Below are positions 47,817-56,605 of a DNA stretch of 64,000 nt, in pieces. The position numbers and the translations under genes were made by a program. The DNA is from Paracoccaceae bacterium. Its GTDB lineage: Bacteria > Pseudomonadota > Alphaproteobacteria > Rhodobacterales > Rhodobacteraceae. The notes beneath the pieces were generated by a model. It had not been told where the DNA came from and ran no database searches. It saw nothing but the letters and a program-made list of their open reading frames with translations. How positions within the stretch are numbered: the stretch's first letter is position 1; each line of letters starts with the position of its first letter. The stretch lies in assembly GCA_018222585.1 (NCBI GenBank), contig JAAFAB010000005.1:186001-250000 (forward strand), written 5' to 3'.

Positions 47817-49208
47817 ATGCGCCTGCTGTCCCGTCTCGGCCTCTGCCTCTCGCTCCTGCTGCCCGCCGCCTGCATGGCCCCGACGCTGGAGCCCCCGGGC
47901 ACGCCGACGCGGGCAGCCCAGCAGGCCCTGCCGGATCTGCCGCCGATGAAGATCTTCGGCGCCACCGGCGCGCCGGCGTCTCAGCCGGTGTCCAACGCCG
48001 ACCTGGCGCGGGACTTCCTCGACCTCAGCTTCGAGCTGGAATCGGGACGCCAGCTGCCGGTCTTCACCCGCTTCGAGGGCCAGATCCGTGTCGGCCTTTC
48101 CGGCCAGGTGCCGCCGGGGATGGCACGCGATCTCGACGTGGTGGTTGCGCGGCTGCGGCGCGAGGCGGGGATCGACATCATCCGTCTGCCCCTCGGCCAG
48201 GAGGGCAACCTGAACATCAGCGCCGTGCCGGGCGACGAGATCCGCAAGGAGCTGCCCGCCGCGGCCTGTTTCGTGGTGCCCGGCATCAGCCATCTCGGCC
48301 AGTACCGCCGGGCCCGCCGCCAGGACCGCACCGACTGGGCCAAGCTGCAGCGGCGCTCCAAGCTGGCGATCTTCGTGCCCTCGGATGCCCCCCCGCAAGA
48401 GCTGCGCGACTGCCTGCACGAGGAACTGGCCCAGGCGCTCGGGCCGCTGAACGACCTCTACCGGCTGCCCGACAGCACCTTCAACGACGACAACATCCAC
48501 TCGATCCTCACCGCCTACGACATGCTGGTGCTGCGGGTAACCTATGCGCCCGAACTGCGCTCGGGCATGACCCGGGCCGAGGTCGCCGCGCGTCTGCCTG
48601 CCCTGCTGGACCGGCTCAACCCCGCTGGCAAGGCGGTGGCACCGCGCCATCTCTCTGCAACCCCGGTCGCCTGGATGAACGCTGTCGCCCGCGCCCTCGG
48701 CCCCGGCGCCTCGCCCGCCAGCCGGATGCGCGGCGCCCAGCAGGCCGTCGCCCTGGCCCAGTCCTACGGCTGGACCGATCACCGGCTGGCCTTTTCCTAC
48801 TACATGCTGGGCCGGCTGGCGCAGGCCAGCGACCCGGGCCGTGCCAAGGGCTACCTGACCCGCGCGCATGAGCTCTATTCCCGCGATCCCCGAACCCGCC
48901 TGCACGCCACCCATACCGCCGTGCAGCTGGCCGCCTTCGCCCTGGCCGAGGGCAAGCCGGGCCAGACCCTCGCGCTGCTGTCGGGGCGTGCCGCAATCGC
49001 CCGCGAGTATCAGAACGCCATCCTGCTGGCCAATATCGAGATGCTGCGCGCCGAGGCGCTGGAACGCACCGGCAAGCCTGACGAGGCGCGCCGCGTCCGG
49101 CTGGACTCTCTGGGCTGGGCGCGCTACGGCTTCGGCCCGGACTGGGCCGTGCGCGCCCGTCTGCAGGAGATCGCGGCGCTGAACCCGGCGCGGGGCAACC
49201 GCCCCTGA
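47817..49208 (+). CDS. DUF2927 lipoprotein
   Basis: A 463-residue predicted lipoprotein. The signal peptide MRLLSRLGLCLSLLLPAAC ends in a lipobox with Cys19. A DUF2927 domain follows (about 62-240: DLARDFLDLSFELESGRQLPVFTRFEGQIRV...CLHEELAQALGPLNDLYRLPDSTFNDDNIHSILTAYD). CLHEELAQ resembles the Zn-binding HE of a peptidase-like fold, but no full HExxH is present. The C-terminal 170 residues look like helical repeats. It is exported and lipid-anchored; function unknown. In the moxR-VWA gene group. Confidence 0.82.
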   Translation: MRLLSRLGLCLSLLLPAACMAPTLEPPGTPTRAAQQALPDLPPMKIFGATGAPASQPVSNADLARDFLDLSFELESGRQLPVFTRFEGQIRVGLSGQVPPGMARDLDVVVARLRREAGIDIIRLPLGQEGNLNISAVPGDEIRKELPAAACFVVPGISHLGQYRRARRQDRTDWAKLQRRSKLAIFVPSDAPPQELRDCLHEELAQALGPLNDLYRLPDSTFNDDNIHSILTAYDMLVLRVTYAPELRSGMTRAEVAARLPALLDRLNPAGKAVAPRHLSATPVAWMNAVARALGPGASPASRMRGAQQAVALAQSYGWTDHRLAFSYYMLGRLAQASDPGRAKGYLTRAHELYSRDPRTRLHATHTAVQLAAFALAEGKPGQTLALLSGRAAIAREYQNAILLANIEMLRAEALERTGKPDEARRVRLDSLGWARYGFGPDWAVRARLQEIAALNPARGNRP

Positions 49209-49240
49209 CCGGAAGCGCCCCGGGTGGCAGGAGAAAGACC

Positions 49241-49408
49241 ATGTTCGCAGTTGCTGGCCTCGTGATCGGCGCCCTCTTCGGGGCCTGGCGGGCGAAATCC
49301 CGCGGCGGCGACCGGCGCGACATGTTCCAATATGCCGCCACCCATGCCATCCTCTTCGCGCTGATCGGGCTCTTCGTGACCCTCTTCATCCACCGCGCGC
49401 TGGCCTGA
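49241..49408 (+). CDS. Small membrane protein (55 aa)
   Basis: 55 residues with two membrane segments (MFAVAGLVIGALFGAWRA at the N-terminus and ATHAILFALIGLFVTLFIHRALA at the end) joined by a basic loop KSRGGDRRD. It has an AGGAG ribosome binding site 6-10 nt before the ATG and lies between the DUF2927 and VWA genes on the same strand, 33 bp from each. I do not recognise the family; position and binding site make it a convincing gene. Confidence 0.75.
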   Translation: MFAVAGLVIGALFGAWRAKSRGGDRRDMFQYAATHAILFALIGLFVTLFIHRALA

Positions 49409-49441
49409 TCCTGCCGCCGGTGCCCTGCCCCGGAGGTTCTG

Positions 49442-50626
49442 ATGTTCATTCCCTTCTTCGACGCCCTGCGCAGCCACGCGGTGCCCGTCAGCCTGCGGGA
49501 ATACCTGACCTTCCTAGAGGCGCTGAAGGCCGGGCTGGTCACCTATGACCCCGAGGGCTTCTACTACCTCGCCCGCGCCGCCATGGTGAAGGACGAGCGC
49601 AACATCGACCGTTTCGATCGTGCCTTCTCCGAGGCCTTCTCGGGGCTGGAAGAGATCAGCGCCGAGCAGGTCATCGAGGCGGTGCAGATCCCCGAGGAAT
49701 GGCTGCGCTCGATGGCCGCCAAGCACCTCACCGAAGAGGAAAAGGCACGGATCGAGGCGCTTGGCGGCTTCGAGAAGCTGATGGAGACGCTCAAGCAGCG
49801 GCTGGAAGAGCAGAAGGCACGCCATCAGGGCGGCAACAAGTGGATCGGCACCGGGGGCACCTCGCCCTTCGGCGCCGACGGCTACAACCCCGAGGGCGTG
49901 CGCATCGGCCAGAAGGACAGCCGCCACCAGCGCGCGGTCAAGGTCTGGGACAAGCGCGAGTTCCGCGATTTCGACGATGCGCAGGAGCTGGGCACGCGCA
50001 ACATCAAGGTGGCGCTGAAACGGCTGCGCAAATGGGCCCGCGACGGAGCGCATGACGAGCTGGATCTCGACGGCACCATCCGCGCCACCGCCGAGCACGG
50101 CTATCTCGACGTGCAGACCCGCCCCGAACGGCGCAATGCTGTGAAGGTGCTGCTGTTCCTGGATGTCGGTGGCTCGATGGATCCCCATGTGAAGGTGGTC
50201 GAAGAGCTGTTCTCGGCGGCCCGGGCCGAGTTCAAGCACCTCGAACACTACTATTTCCATAACTGCCTCTATGAAGGTGTCTGGCGCGAGAACGCCCGCC
50301 GCTGGACCGAGCAGACCCCGACCTGGGAGGTGCTGCGCACCTACGGCGCCGACTACAAGTGCATCTTCGTCGGCGACGCCAGCATGAGCCCCTACGAGAT
50401 CGCCTACCCCGGCGGCGCCAGCGAACACTGGAACGCCGAGGCCGGCCAGACCTGGCTTCAGCGCGCGCGCGAGCACTGGCCGGATCACCTGTGGATCAAC
50501 CCGGTGCCGGAACGCTACTGGGACTACACCCATTCCATCGGCATGATCCGCGAGCTCTTCGAGAACCGCATGGTGCCGATGACGCTGGAAGGGCTCGACC
50601 GGGGAATGCGCGAGTTGGTGCGCTAG
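49442..50626 (+). CDS. VWA-domain protein, CoxE-like
   Basis: A 394-residue cytoplasmic protein with an N-terminal helical region (1-about 190) and a C-terminal von Willebrand A domain whose MIDAS motif reads LFLDVGGSMDPH (DxGxS in place of the usual DxSxS). The end resembles CoxE/YehP-type proteins. These act with MoxR ATPases in maturing or remodelling protein complexes. The moxR gene is 2.2 kb upstream in the same direction, so the two likely work as a pair. The client is not visible. Confidence 0.88.
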   Translation: MFIPFFDALRSHAVPVSLREYLTFLEALKAGLVTYDPEGFYYLARAAMVKDERNIDRFDRAFSEAFSGLEEISAEQVIEAVQIPEEWLRSMAAKHLTEEEKARIEALGGFEKLMETLKQRLEEQKARHQGGNKWIGTGGTSPFGADGYNPEGVRIGQKDSRHQRAVKVWDKREFRDFDDAQELGTRNIKVALKRLRKWARDGAHDELDLDGTIRATAEHGYLDVQTRPERRNAVKVLLFLDVGGSMDPHVKVVEELFSAARAEFKHLEHYYFHNCLYEGVWRENARRWTEQTPTWEVLRTYGADYKCIFVGDASMSPYEIAYPGGASEHWNAEAGQTWLQRAREHWPDHLWINPVPERYWDYTHSIGMIRELFENRMVPMTLEGLDRGMRELVR

Positions 50627-50673
50627 GGACCACGCCGGGGCCTCACGGGGGAACCGGGACCTGCGCGGGGTGT

Positions 50674-50690
50674 TGGGTCTGCAAGACCCA
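50674..50690 (+). promoter_or_regulatory. Short palindrome before osmC
   Basis: TGGGTCT-GCA-AGACCCA, perfect 7-bp arms, ending 18 bp before the osmC ATG and overlapping where its promoter or leader must lie. A possible operator. Confidence 0.35.
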
Positions 50691-50708
50691 TAACCCAAGG
50701 AGGTTCCC

Positions 50709-51137
50709 ATGATCCGCAAGACCGCATCCGCCCGCTGGACCGGCACCATCAAGGAAGGCTCGGGCCATATTTCGACCCAGTCCGGCGCGCTGTCGGACCA
50801 GCCCTACGGCTTCAACACCCGGTTCGAGGATGTGCCGGGCACCAACCCCGAGGAACTGATCGGCGCCGCCCATGCCGGGTGCTTCACCATGGCGCTGTCC
50901 AAGGTACTGGAAGAGGCCGGCATGGTCGCCGATAAGCTGGAGACCAAGGCCACCGTGAAGATGGAGAAGGACGATGGCGGGTTCACCATCACGGCGGTCG
51001 ATCTCGACCTGAAGGCGACCATTCCGGGCGCCGACCGTGACGCCTTCTTCGAAGCGGCGAAGACGGCCAAGGAAACCTGTCCCGTCTCGCGCCTGCTGGC
51101 CGCAGCCGAGATCACCCTGGATGCCGAGCTGCTCTGA
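50709..51137 (+). CDS. osmC: OsmC-family peroxiredoxin
   Basis: A 142-residue thiol peroxidase that reduces organic hydroperoxides. The two catalytic cysteines are in GAAHAGCFTMALS (about residue 58) and ETCPVSRLL (about residue 122), the OsmC/Ohr pattern, and the N-terminal SARWTGTIKEGSGHIST is OsmC-type. A strong ribosome binding site (AAGGAGG) and a short palindrome precede it. Monocistronic. OsmC versus Ohr cannot be settled from sequence alone, but the N-terminus favours OsmC. Confidence 0.9.
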   Translation: MIRKTASARWTGTIKEGSGHISTQSGALSDQPYGFNTRFEDVPGTNPEELIGAAHAGCFTMALSKVLEEAGMVADKLETKATVKMEKDDGGFTITAVDLDLKATIPGADRDAFFEAAKTAKETCPVSRLLAAAEITLDAELL

Positions 51138-51333
51138 CCGAGGTCGCCCCTGACCGGGCGGAGTGACGCCAGAATCCAAGGCAGGGGCCGACACGCTGGC
51201 CAAGGAGCTGATCGGCGAAAGGGGGCGCGTTTCCATCGCGCCCCCTTTCGCCTGCCGTCCCCTGCCGCACGGCCCTTTCCCCCTCGACCTTTGCCGACGG
51301 GTCGGCTTTCATGTGGCGGACCGAGGAGCCCCG

Positions 51334-51693
51334 ATGACCACCCTGCGCCAGCTCTGGAAGAACCATCCCCTCGCCTGCCTCGGCTTCCTTGCCGGGCTGG
51401 CGCTGACCCTGCTCTTCCTGGCACGGCTGGCGCTCTTCTCGCTCTCCTGGTCCGATCCCGATCACCGGGCCCCCCGCCCCGAGGGCTGGATGACGCCGGG
51501 CTATGTCGCCCATTCCTGGCAGCTGCCGGTGGACGAGGTCGCGGCCCAGCTCGGCCTGACGACGCGCCCCGAGGGCAAGCCGCCGACCCTGGCCGAGATC
51601 GCCCGCGCCAGCGGCGAGGACGAGGCGGCGCTGCTGGCGCGGCTGGAAAGCTGGCTCGACAGCCGCGCCCCCGGCGGGACGGGGCGGCGATGA
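51334..51693 (+). CDS. Hypothetical single-pass membrane protein
   Basis: 119 residues: a short cytoplasmic N-terminus, one membrane helix (about 12-36: CLGFLAGLALTLLFLARLALFSLSW) and a soluble part. The soluble part, EGWMTPGYVAHSWQLPVDEVAAQLGLTTRPEG...LAEIARASG, looks like a small helical domain similar to those in helix-hairpin proteins. GAGGAG precedes the ATG at 51334. The stop overlaps the DedA start by 4 bp, so the two are coupled and probably work together in the membrane. Function unknown. Confidence 0.75.
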   Translation: MTTLRQLWKNHPLACLGFLAGLALTLLFLARLALFSLSWSDPDHRAPRPEGWMTPGYVAHSWQLPVDEVAAQLGLTTRPEGKPPTLAEIARASGEDEAALLARLESWLDSRAPGGTGRR

Positions 51694-52337
51694 CCGACTG
51701 GCTGCTCTCCGCCCTCGTCGACTGGGGCCTGCCGCTGCTCGGCATCGGCACCTTCCTGTCCTGCCTGGCACTGCCCATCCCGAGTTCGCTGATGATGCTC
51801 TCCGCGGGCGGCTTCGCCGCCTCGGGCGACCTGGCGCTCGGCGGGGTGATGGGGGCGGCCTACCTCGGCGCGATCCTCGGCGATCAGGCGGGCTACCAAC
51901 TGGCAAGGGCCGCCTACCGGCAGCTCTCGGACCGGCTGACCGGTCGGCGCAAGACCGCGCTGGCGCTCGCCCGGGCGCAGCATTTCCTCGACCAGCGCGG
52001 CATGGCGGCGGTCTTCCTGTCGCGCTGGCTGGTCTCACCGCTGGGGCCCTACGTGAATTTCGCCGCCGGGGCCGCACGGATGCGTCGGGGGGCCTTCACC
52101 CTCGGCAGTGTCACCGGAGAGGCGGTCTGGGTGCTGGCCTATGTCGGCCTCGGCTACTCCTTCGCCGCCTCGATCGAGGCCCTGGCCGAGATCGCCTCGG
52201 ATGTCACCGGGCTGCTGGCCGGGCTGGTGCTGATGGTCGGCATGGCGCTCTGGATGCGCCACGGGGTGCGCCGGGCGCGGCTGCGCGCGCGCCAGCCCGA
52301 AAGCACCGGAGCCACGCCGCGCAACGGGCCCGAGTGA
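51690..52337 (+). CDS. DedA/SNARE-associated family membrane protein
   Basis: A 215-residue DedA-family protein with about five membrane segments. The re-entrant motif region is CLALPIPSSLMMLSAGGFAASG near the N-terminus, and the signature GAILGDQAGYQLARAAYRQL and VFLSRWLVSPLGPYVNFAAGAARM are present. DedA proteins include undecaprenyl-phosphate and phospholipid flippases. The start overlaps the preceding gene (ATGA). Confidence 0.85.
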   Translation: MTDWLLSALVDWGLPLLGIGTFLSCLALPIPSSLMMLSAGGFAASGDLALGGVMGAAYLGAILGDQAGYQLARAAYRQLSDRLTGRRKTALALARAQHFLDQRGMAAVFLSRWLVSPLGPYVNFAAGAARMRRGAFTLGSVTGEAVWVLAYVGLGYSFAASIEALAEIASDVTGLLAGLVLMVGMALWMRHGVRRARLRARQPESTGATPRNGPE

Positions 52338-52435
52338 GGGGCAGGACAACGGCCACTCGGGGCGATGCATGACGCGCGCATGTTCTGCGACACCCGCCTC
52401 TTGCCCCGCCCCGTCCGCGCCCACATATCGGCCTC

Positions 52436-53119
52436 ATGCTGAAGTTCACCCCCATCCTGCTGGCCCTGCTCTACGGTCTCGTCGTCTGGCGCTTCTCGAC
52501 CTGGAAGCTGAAGGCCGAGCTGGACCAGCGGTCTGCCGAGCTGGCCGAACCGGGGCTGCGCGCGCTGAACCGACGCCTCGCCGAGGCGCTGGATCTGCCG
52601 CGCATCCGGGTGCATCTCTACGACATTCCCGCGATCAACGGCCTGGCGGCGCCGGACGGGCGGATCTTCCTGACCCGGGGCTTCCTGGAAGCCTACCGCG
52701 CCGGCCGCGTCAGCGCCGAGGAACTGGCCTCGGTCATCGCGCATGAGCTGGGGCATGTCGCCCTTGGCCACACCCGGCGCCGGATGATCGACTTTTCCAG
52801 CCAGAACGCCCTCCGGGTCGGCCTGGCGCAGGTGCTGGGGCGCTTCATTCCCGGCATCGGCCCGATGATCGCCAGCGCCGCGATGTCGCTGCTGGCGGCC
52901 CGCCTTTCGCGCGGGGACGAATACGAGGCCGACGCCTATGCCAGCGCCCTGCTGACCAAGGCGGGCATCGGTACCGCACCGCAGATCTCGCTGCTGGAGA
53001 AACTCGAACACCTGACCGGCGCGGGCGGCGCCGGCCGCGCCGCCTGGCTGATGAGCCACCCCCGCACCTCGGAACGCGTCGCCGCGATCCGAAAGCTGGA
53101 AAGCCGCTGGCACGGGTGA
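52436..53119 (+). CDS. M48-family zinc metallopeptidase
   Basis: A 227-residue membrane-anchored peptidase. An N-terminal membrane helix (about 3-20) precedes a catalytic domain with the zinc motif [13 protein letters not shown] (HExxH) and a downstream glutamate ligand in [10 protein letters not shown]. These are the marks of M48 (HtpX/Oma1/BepA-like) peptidases. It is smaller than HtpX and lacks multiple membrane segments; the active site most likely faces the periplasm. It probably degrades misfolded envelope proteins. Standalone, followed closely by an LLM oxidoreductase gene. Confidence 0.9.
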   Translation: MLKFTPILLALLYGLVVWRFSTWKLKAELDQRSAELAEPGLRALNRRLAEALDLPRIRVHLYDIPAINGLAAPDGRIFLTRGFLEAYRAGRVSAEELASVIAHELGHVALGHTRRRMIDFSSQNALRVGLAQVLGRFIPGIGPMIASAAMSLLAARLSRGDEYEADAYASALLTKAGIGTAPQISLLEKLEHLTGAGGAGRAAWLMSHPRTSERVAAIRKLESRWHG

Positions 53120-53142
53120 AGATCCGCCCTGAAAGGACCCCA

Positions 53143-54141
53143 ATGAAGTACTCCCTCCTCGACCTCGCCCCGATCCCCGAGGGCAGCACCGCGGCGCAGG
53201 CCATCGCCAATTCGGTCGCCCTCGCCCAGGCGGCGGAAGGCTTCGGCTACAACCGCCTCTGGCTGGCCGAACACCACAACATGCCGGGCATCGCCTCGTC
53301 GGCGACGGCGGTGATGATCGGCCATATCGCTGGCCAGACCCGACGCATCCGCGTCGGCGCCGGCGGCATCATGCTGCCCAACCATTCGCCCCTGACCGTG
53401 GCCGAGCAGTTCGGCACCCTGGCCGAGATCTACCCGGGTCGCATCGACCTCGGCCTTGGCCGCGCGCCGGGCACCGACATGGCCACGGCGCGGGCGCTGC
53501 GCCGCCACATGGGCGGCGAGGATCATTTCCCCCGCGATGTCGGCGAACTGCTCGCCTACCTGGGCGACCCGCAGGACGGCCAGACCCTGCACGCCATCCC
53601 CGGCGAGGGCACCCATGTGCCGATCTGGATCCTGGGCTCGTCGCTCTATGGTGCGCAGCTGGCCGCCCAGGCCGGCCTGCCCTACGCCTTCGCCTCCCAT
53701 TTCGCCCCCGATGCCCTCGACCAGGCCATCGAGGTCTACCGGCAGGGCTTCCAGCCCTCGGCCTGGCTGGAGAAGCCCCATTTCATGCTGGCGATGAACG
53801 TCTACGGCGCCGAGACCGAGGCCGAGGCGGCCTATCTGAAGACCTCGATGCAGCAGGCATTCGCCAAGCTGCGCACCGGCCAGCCCGGCAAGCTGCCGCG
53901 CCCGGTCGAGCGGATCGAGGAGCATGTCGCCCCCGCCCTGCTGGCACAGGTGGAACATGCCTTCCGCATCACCGCCATGGGCACACCCGAGATGGTACGC
54001 CGCCAGATCGCCGACATGCTGGACGCCTATGCGCCGGACGAGGTGATCATCACCGGCCAGATCCACGATCCCGCGGCCCGCATCCGCTCCTTCGAGATTG
54101 CGGCGCAGGAGCTGCAGGCCCTCGGCGCCGAGGCAAGCTGA
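53143..54141 (+). CDS. LLM-class flavin-dependent oxidoreductase (MsnO8/YhbW-type)
   Basis: A 332-residue luciferase-like monooxygenase fold protein (TIM barrel, FMN/F420 class). It opens [32 protein letters not shown], followed by [29 protein letters not shown] and [24 protein letters not shown], typical of the MsnO8 subgroup. The ATG at 53143 follows GAAAGG. The substrate is unknown; related proteins are annotated as alkanal monooxygenase-like. It is followed by a palindromic intergenic element. Confidence 0.88.
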   Translation: MKYSLLDLAPIPEGSTAAQAIANSVALAQAAEGFGYNRLWLAEHHNMPGIASSATAVMIGHIAGQTRRIRVGAGGIMLPNHSPLTVAEQFGTLAEIYPGRIDLGLGRAPGTDMATARALRRHMGGEDHFPRDVGELLAYLGDPQDGQTLHAIPGEGTHVPIWILGSSLYGAQLAAQAGLPYAFASHFAPDALDQAIEVYRQGFQPSAWLEKPHFMLAMNVYGAETEAEAAYLKTSMQQAFAKLRTGQPGKLPRPVERIEEHVAPALLAQVEHAFRITAMGTPEMVRRQIADMLDAYAPDEVIITGQIHDPAARIRSFEIAAQELQALGAEAS

Positions 54142-54151
54142 CAGGGCGGAG

Positions 54152-54328
54152 GGGGGGCTCTGCCCCCCGCTGCGCTCCCCCCGGAGGTATTTTCGGCCTG
54201 GTGATGAATGCGGGGCAGCGCCATGAAAGCGGCCTCCTTTTCCATCGGGAGCTTGCACGCTCTCGATGGAAAAGGAGGCCGCCCGGGCGGGCTGGCCCTA
54301 TGTGCATCACCAGGCTGAAAATACCTCC
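54152..54328. repeat. Nested-palindrome intergenic element (fullest copy)
   Basis: Hairpin GGGGGGC-TCT-GCCCCCC (54152-54168), then an outer inverted repeat GGAGGTATTTTCGGCCTGGTGATG (written here only by position: 54183-54206 against 54305-54328, 24 bp, one mismatch). Inside it lies a second inverted repeat (54229-54252 against 54259-54282, 24 bp, one mismatch, 6-nt loop). The whole can fold into a cruciform. The element has no transposase and sits between an LLM gene and a PIN gene; it looks like a MITE-type element. Confidence 0.7.
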
Positions 54329-54358
54329 CGCCGGAGGCAATCGGCCGTCAGGCCGATA

Positions 54359-54910
54359 TCACTTTTCCAGACGTTCCAACGCCTTGCCCGTTCGGGGCAG
54401 ACGCGCCTTGCGCATCAGTGCCCGCAGGGTCCAGTCCTCGCCCGAGAGCCTGCGGGCCGTCTCCAGCACCCTGCCGCCCACCTCGGCCATCAGCGCCGGC
54501 TGCGCCTCGGTGAAGCCCTGAAGCAACCCGTCGGGATCGGCGCGGCTGATACCTTCCTCGGCAAGGATATGCCGCGGAAAATCCTTGGCATTGGCGGTGA
54601 CGATCACATCCGCAGAGCTGGACACCGCCAGGGCCAGAACATGCAGGTCGTTCGGATCGGGCAGCCAGAGGCGCGACTCGATACCGGGGCGAGTCTCCTG
54701 GCAGGCCGCGGGGAAAGCCGCCTGTGCGAGGGCAATCTCGCCCCTTGCCTGGGACTCCACCTCGGCGCCGAACTTGGCACCGGTCAGGGCCCATTCCTCC
54801 AGCAGCCGGTCGGACCAGACGGGCTGGAACAGCCCGGCACGCGCCGCGCCGAAAAGCATTTCGCGCATCACCGTCGGGTAGAGCACGCAGGCGTCCAGAA
54901 CCGCCTTCAT
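54359..54910 (-). CDS. PIN-domain protein
   Basis: A 183-residue PIN-fold ribonuclease-like protein. Acidic metal ligands are at Asp6 (AVLDACVLYP), Glu38-39 (RLLEEW) and the paired aspartates in LPDPNDLHVLALAVSSSADVIVTANAKDFP, all intact. It resembles the RSP_2648-type PIN proteins of Rhodobacter. No antitoxin gene lies next to it, so it may not be a toxin. The start overlaps the rlmI stop by 4 bp, so the two genes are coupled; a role in RNA metabolism is suggested. Confidence 0.85.
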   Translation of the reverse strand: MKAVLDACVLYPTVMREMLFGAARAGLFQPVWSDRLLEEWALTGAKFGAEVESQARGEIALAQAAFPAACQETRPGIESRLWLPDPNDLHVLALAVSSSADVIVTANAKDFPRHILAEEGISRADPDGLLQGFTEAQPALMAEVGGRVLETARRLSGEDWTLRALMRKARLPRTGKALERLEK

Positions 54911-56121
54911 AGCCGGAAGAACAGCGCTTTGAGGTAGCCGCTTTCGGCCAGTTGCGGGTGCATCGGGTGATCGGGACCCGCATAGCCGGTGTGAATCAGT
55001 GCCGCATCGCGGCCCGCGCGGCCGATGCCGCGGATCGAGGCGGCGCGGAACTTGCCGAGGTCGGCCGCATGGGAGCAGGAGCAGAGGCCGAGGAAGCCAC
55101 CATCCGCCACCAGCGGCGCGGCAAGGCGGGCGATGCGCTCATAGGCGCGCAGGCCCGCTTCCAGCGCCTGTTTCGACGGCGCGAAGGCGGGCGGGTCGCA
55201 GATCACCACCTCGAAACGCGCGCCCTCCGCGTTCAATGCCTCGAGCTGGGCAAAGGCATCCCCCTGGCGGGTCTCGAAGCGGTCCGCCGCGCTCATGGCC
55301 GCCGCCCCCGCCGAAGCCAGCTCCAGCGCCGGGGCAGAACCATCCACCGCCAGCGCGCTTTCAGCACCACCGGCCAGACAGGCGAGGCCGAAGCCGCCCA
55401 CATGGGAGAAGACGTCGAGCACCCGGGCCCCCTTCGCCAGCCGAGCAGCAAAGGCGTGGTTCGGACGCTGGTCGTAGAACAGCCCGGTCTTCTGGCCGCC
55501 GGTCAGGTCGGCCATGTAGGTCGCGCCGTTCATCTGCACCGGCACCGGCGCATCAGGCGCGGCGCCTGCCAGCACCATCGAGACGTCGTCGAGCCCCTCC
55601 AGCCCGCGCGCACGGCCCGAGGCGCTTTTCAGCACGTTGGTCACCCCGGTCACCTCGACCAGGGCGGCGCAGAGCGCCTCGATGCGGACATCGGCCCAGG
55701 CGGCATTGGGCTGCACCACCGCCGTATCGCCGAAACGGTCGATGATCACGCCCGGCAGGCCATCGGCCTCGGCGTGGATCAGCCGGTAGAAGGGCGCATC
55801 GAACAGGGTCTCGCGCAAGGCCAGCGCCCGGGCCAAACGGGCGGCAAACCAGGCCTTGTCCGGGCCGCCCTCGGGCAGTTCCGCCGTGGCGGGTTCCAGC
55901 ACCCGGCCGAAGATACGGCTTTCGGGGTTCACCGCCACCAGCGCCAGCGGCTGCCGATCGGCATCCTCCAGCAGGGCGATCGCGCCCGGCGCCAGCGCCT
56001 TGGTGCGCCGGTCGGTGACCAGTTCATTGGCATAGACCCAGGGGAAGCCGTGGCGGATCTTGCGGGCATCGCCCTTGGGCTTCAGTCGGATCACGGGAAA
56101 AAGAGAGGAGGATGGCTGCAT
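54907..56121 (-). CDS. rlmI: RlmI-like 23S rRNA (cytosine-C5) methyltransferase
   Basis: A 404-residue protein with an N-terminal PUA domain (VIRLKPKGDARKIRHGFPWVYANEL, about 10-34), a middle EEHEE-like domain and a C-terminal SAM methyltransferase domain. The SAM-binding motif is ARVLDVFSHVGGFGLACLAGGA and motif IV ICDPPAFAPSK; CSCSH follows. This is the RlmI/YccW architecture (m5C1962 of 23S rRNA). The ATG at 56121 has AGGAGG 6 nt upstream; the frame is open further but not coding. Coupled with the PIN gene. Confidence 0.88.
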   Translation of the reverse strand: MQPSSSLFPVIRLKPKGDARKIRHGFPWVYANELVTDRRTKALAPGAIALLEDADRQPLALVAVNPESRIFGRVLEPATAELPEGGPDKAWFAARLARALALRETLFDAPFYRLIHAEADGLPGVIIDRFGDTAVVQPNAAWADVRIEALCAALVEVTGVTNVLKSASGRARGLEGLDDVSMVLAGAAPDAPVPVQMNGATYMADLTGGQKTGLFYDQRPNHAFAARLAKGARVLDVFSHVGGFGLACLAGGAESALAVDGSAPALELASAGAAAMSAADRFETRQGDAFAQLEALNAEGARFEVVICDPPAFAPSKQALEAGLRAYERIARLAAPLVADGGFLGLCSCSHAADLGKFRAASIRGIGRAGRDAALIHTGYAGPDHPMHPQLAESGYLKALFFRL

Positions 56122-56605
56122 GGCCACCCTCCTATAGTCTTCCCCGCATCTGGGGAAGTCGGGAACGACAGAATGTCGCCTCGTGACGCGAAGGCGCGGG
56201 GCCTCGCGAAGTCCTGTCCTGCCGGGTCGAGGGAACCCGAAGGTGGCGCCGGCGAGCGGCTGGAAGATCGGATGGGGCCCAGGCCCCGCGGGGTCGGCGG
56301 GCCACCCGGCCCACCCCACATTTTTGCAACGACGGATTTGCTTGGAAATGAGGGCCGAATTGCGGCAGGCTGACGGCAATGCCGAGAAGTTGTATACCGG
56401 CTCGTATCAATTTGCCCCCGGATGCTCCCTCTTTCCTCCCGGCCAGCCCTGGCCGAAAACCCGGGGCCCACACGGTTCGGGCTGGAAACACCCGCCGTTA
56501 GCGCTAAACTACGGGTGAGACAGCCCTCACCGACTCATGTGCCTGCCGCCCTCCTCCTCTCGTGCGGCAGCGCCAAGCGGACGACGCCAAAGCGGAGACC
56601 CAGCC
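56122..56605. other. Divergent intergenic region rlmI / edd
   Basis: 484 bp with no supported gene. A weak promoter-like pair CTGACG-N17-TATACC (56370-56398) lies about 210 bp before edd, next to a loosely symmetric TTGTATACCGGCTCGTATCAA that could be a GntR-type operator; both are tentative. The long open frames here have no ribosome binding site. Confidence 0.35.

Noticed and set aside
54201-54521. Small open frames with repeated RWKRRP segments
   Set aside because: They arise from the inverted repeat of the intergenic element and overlap the PIN gene in another frame; no ribosome binding site.
54359-54910. Toxin-antitoxin module around the PIN gene
   Set aside because: No small antitoxin gene is adjacent; the PIN gene is coupled to rlmI, so a toxin role is not supported.
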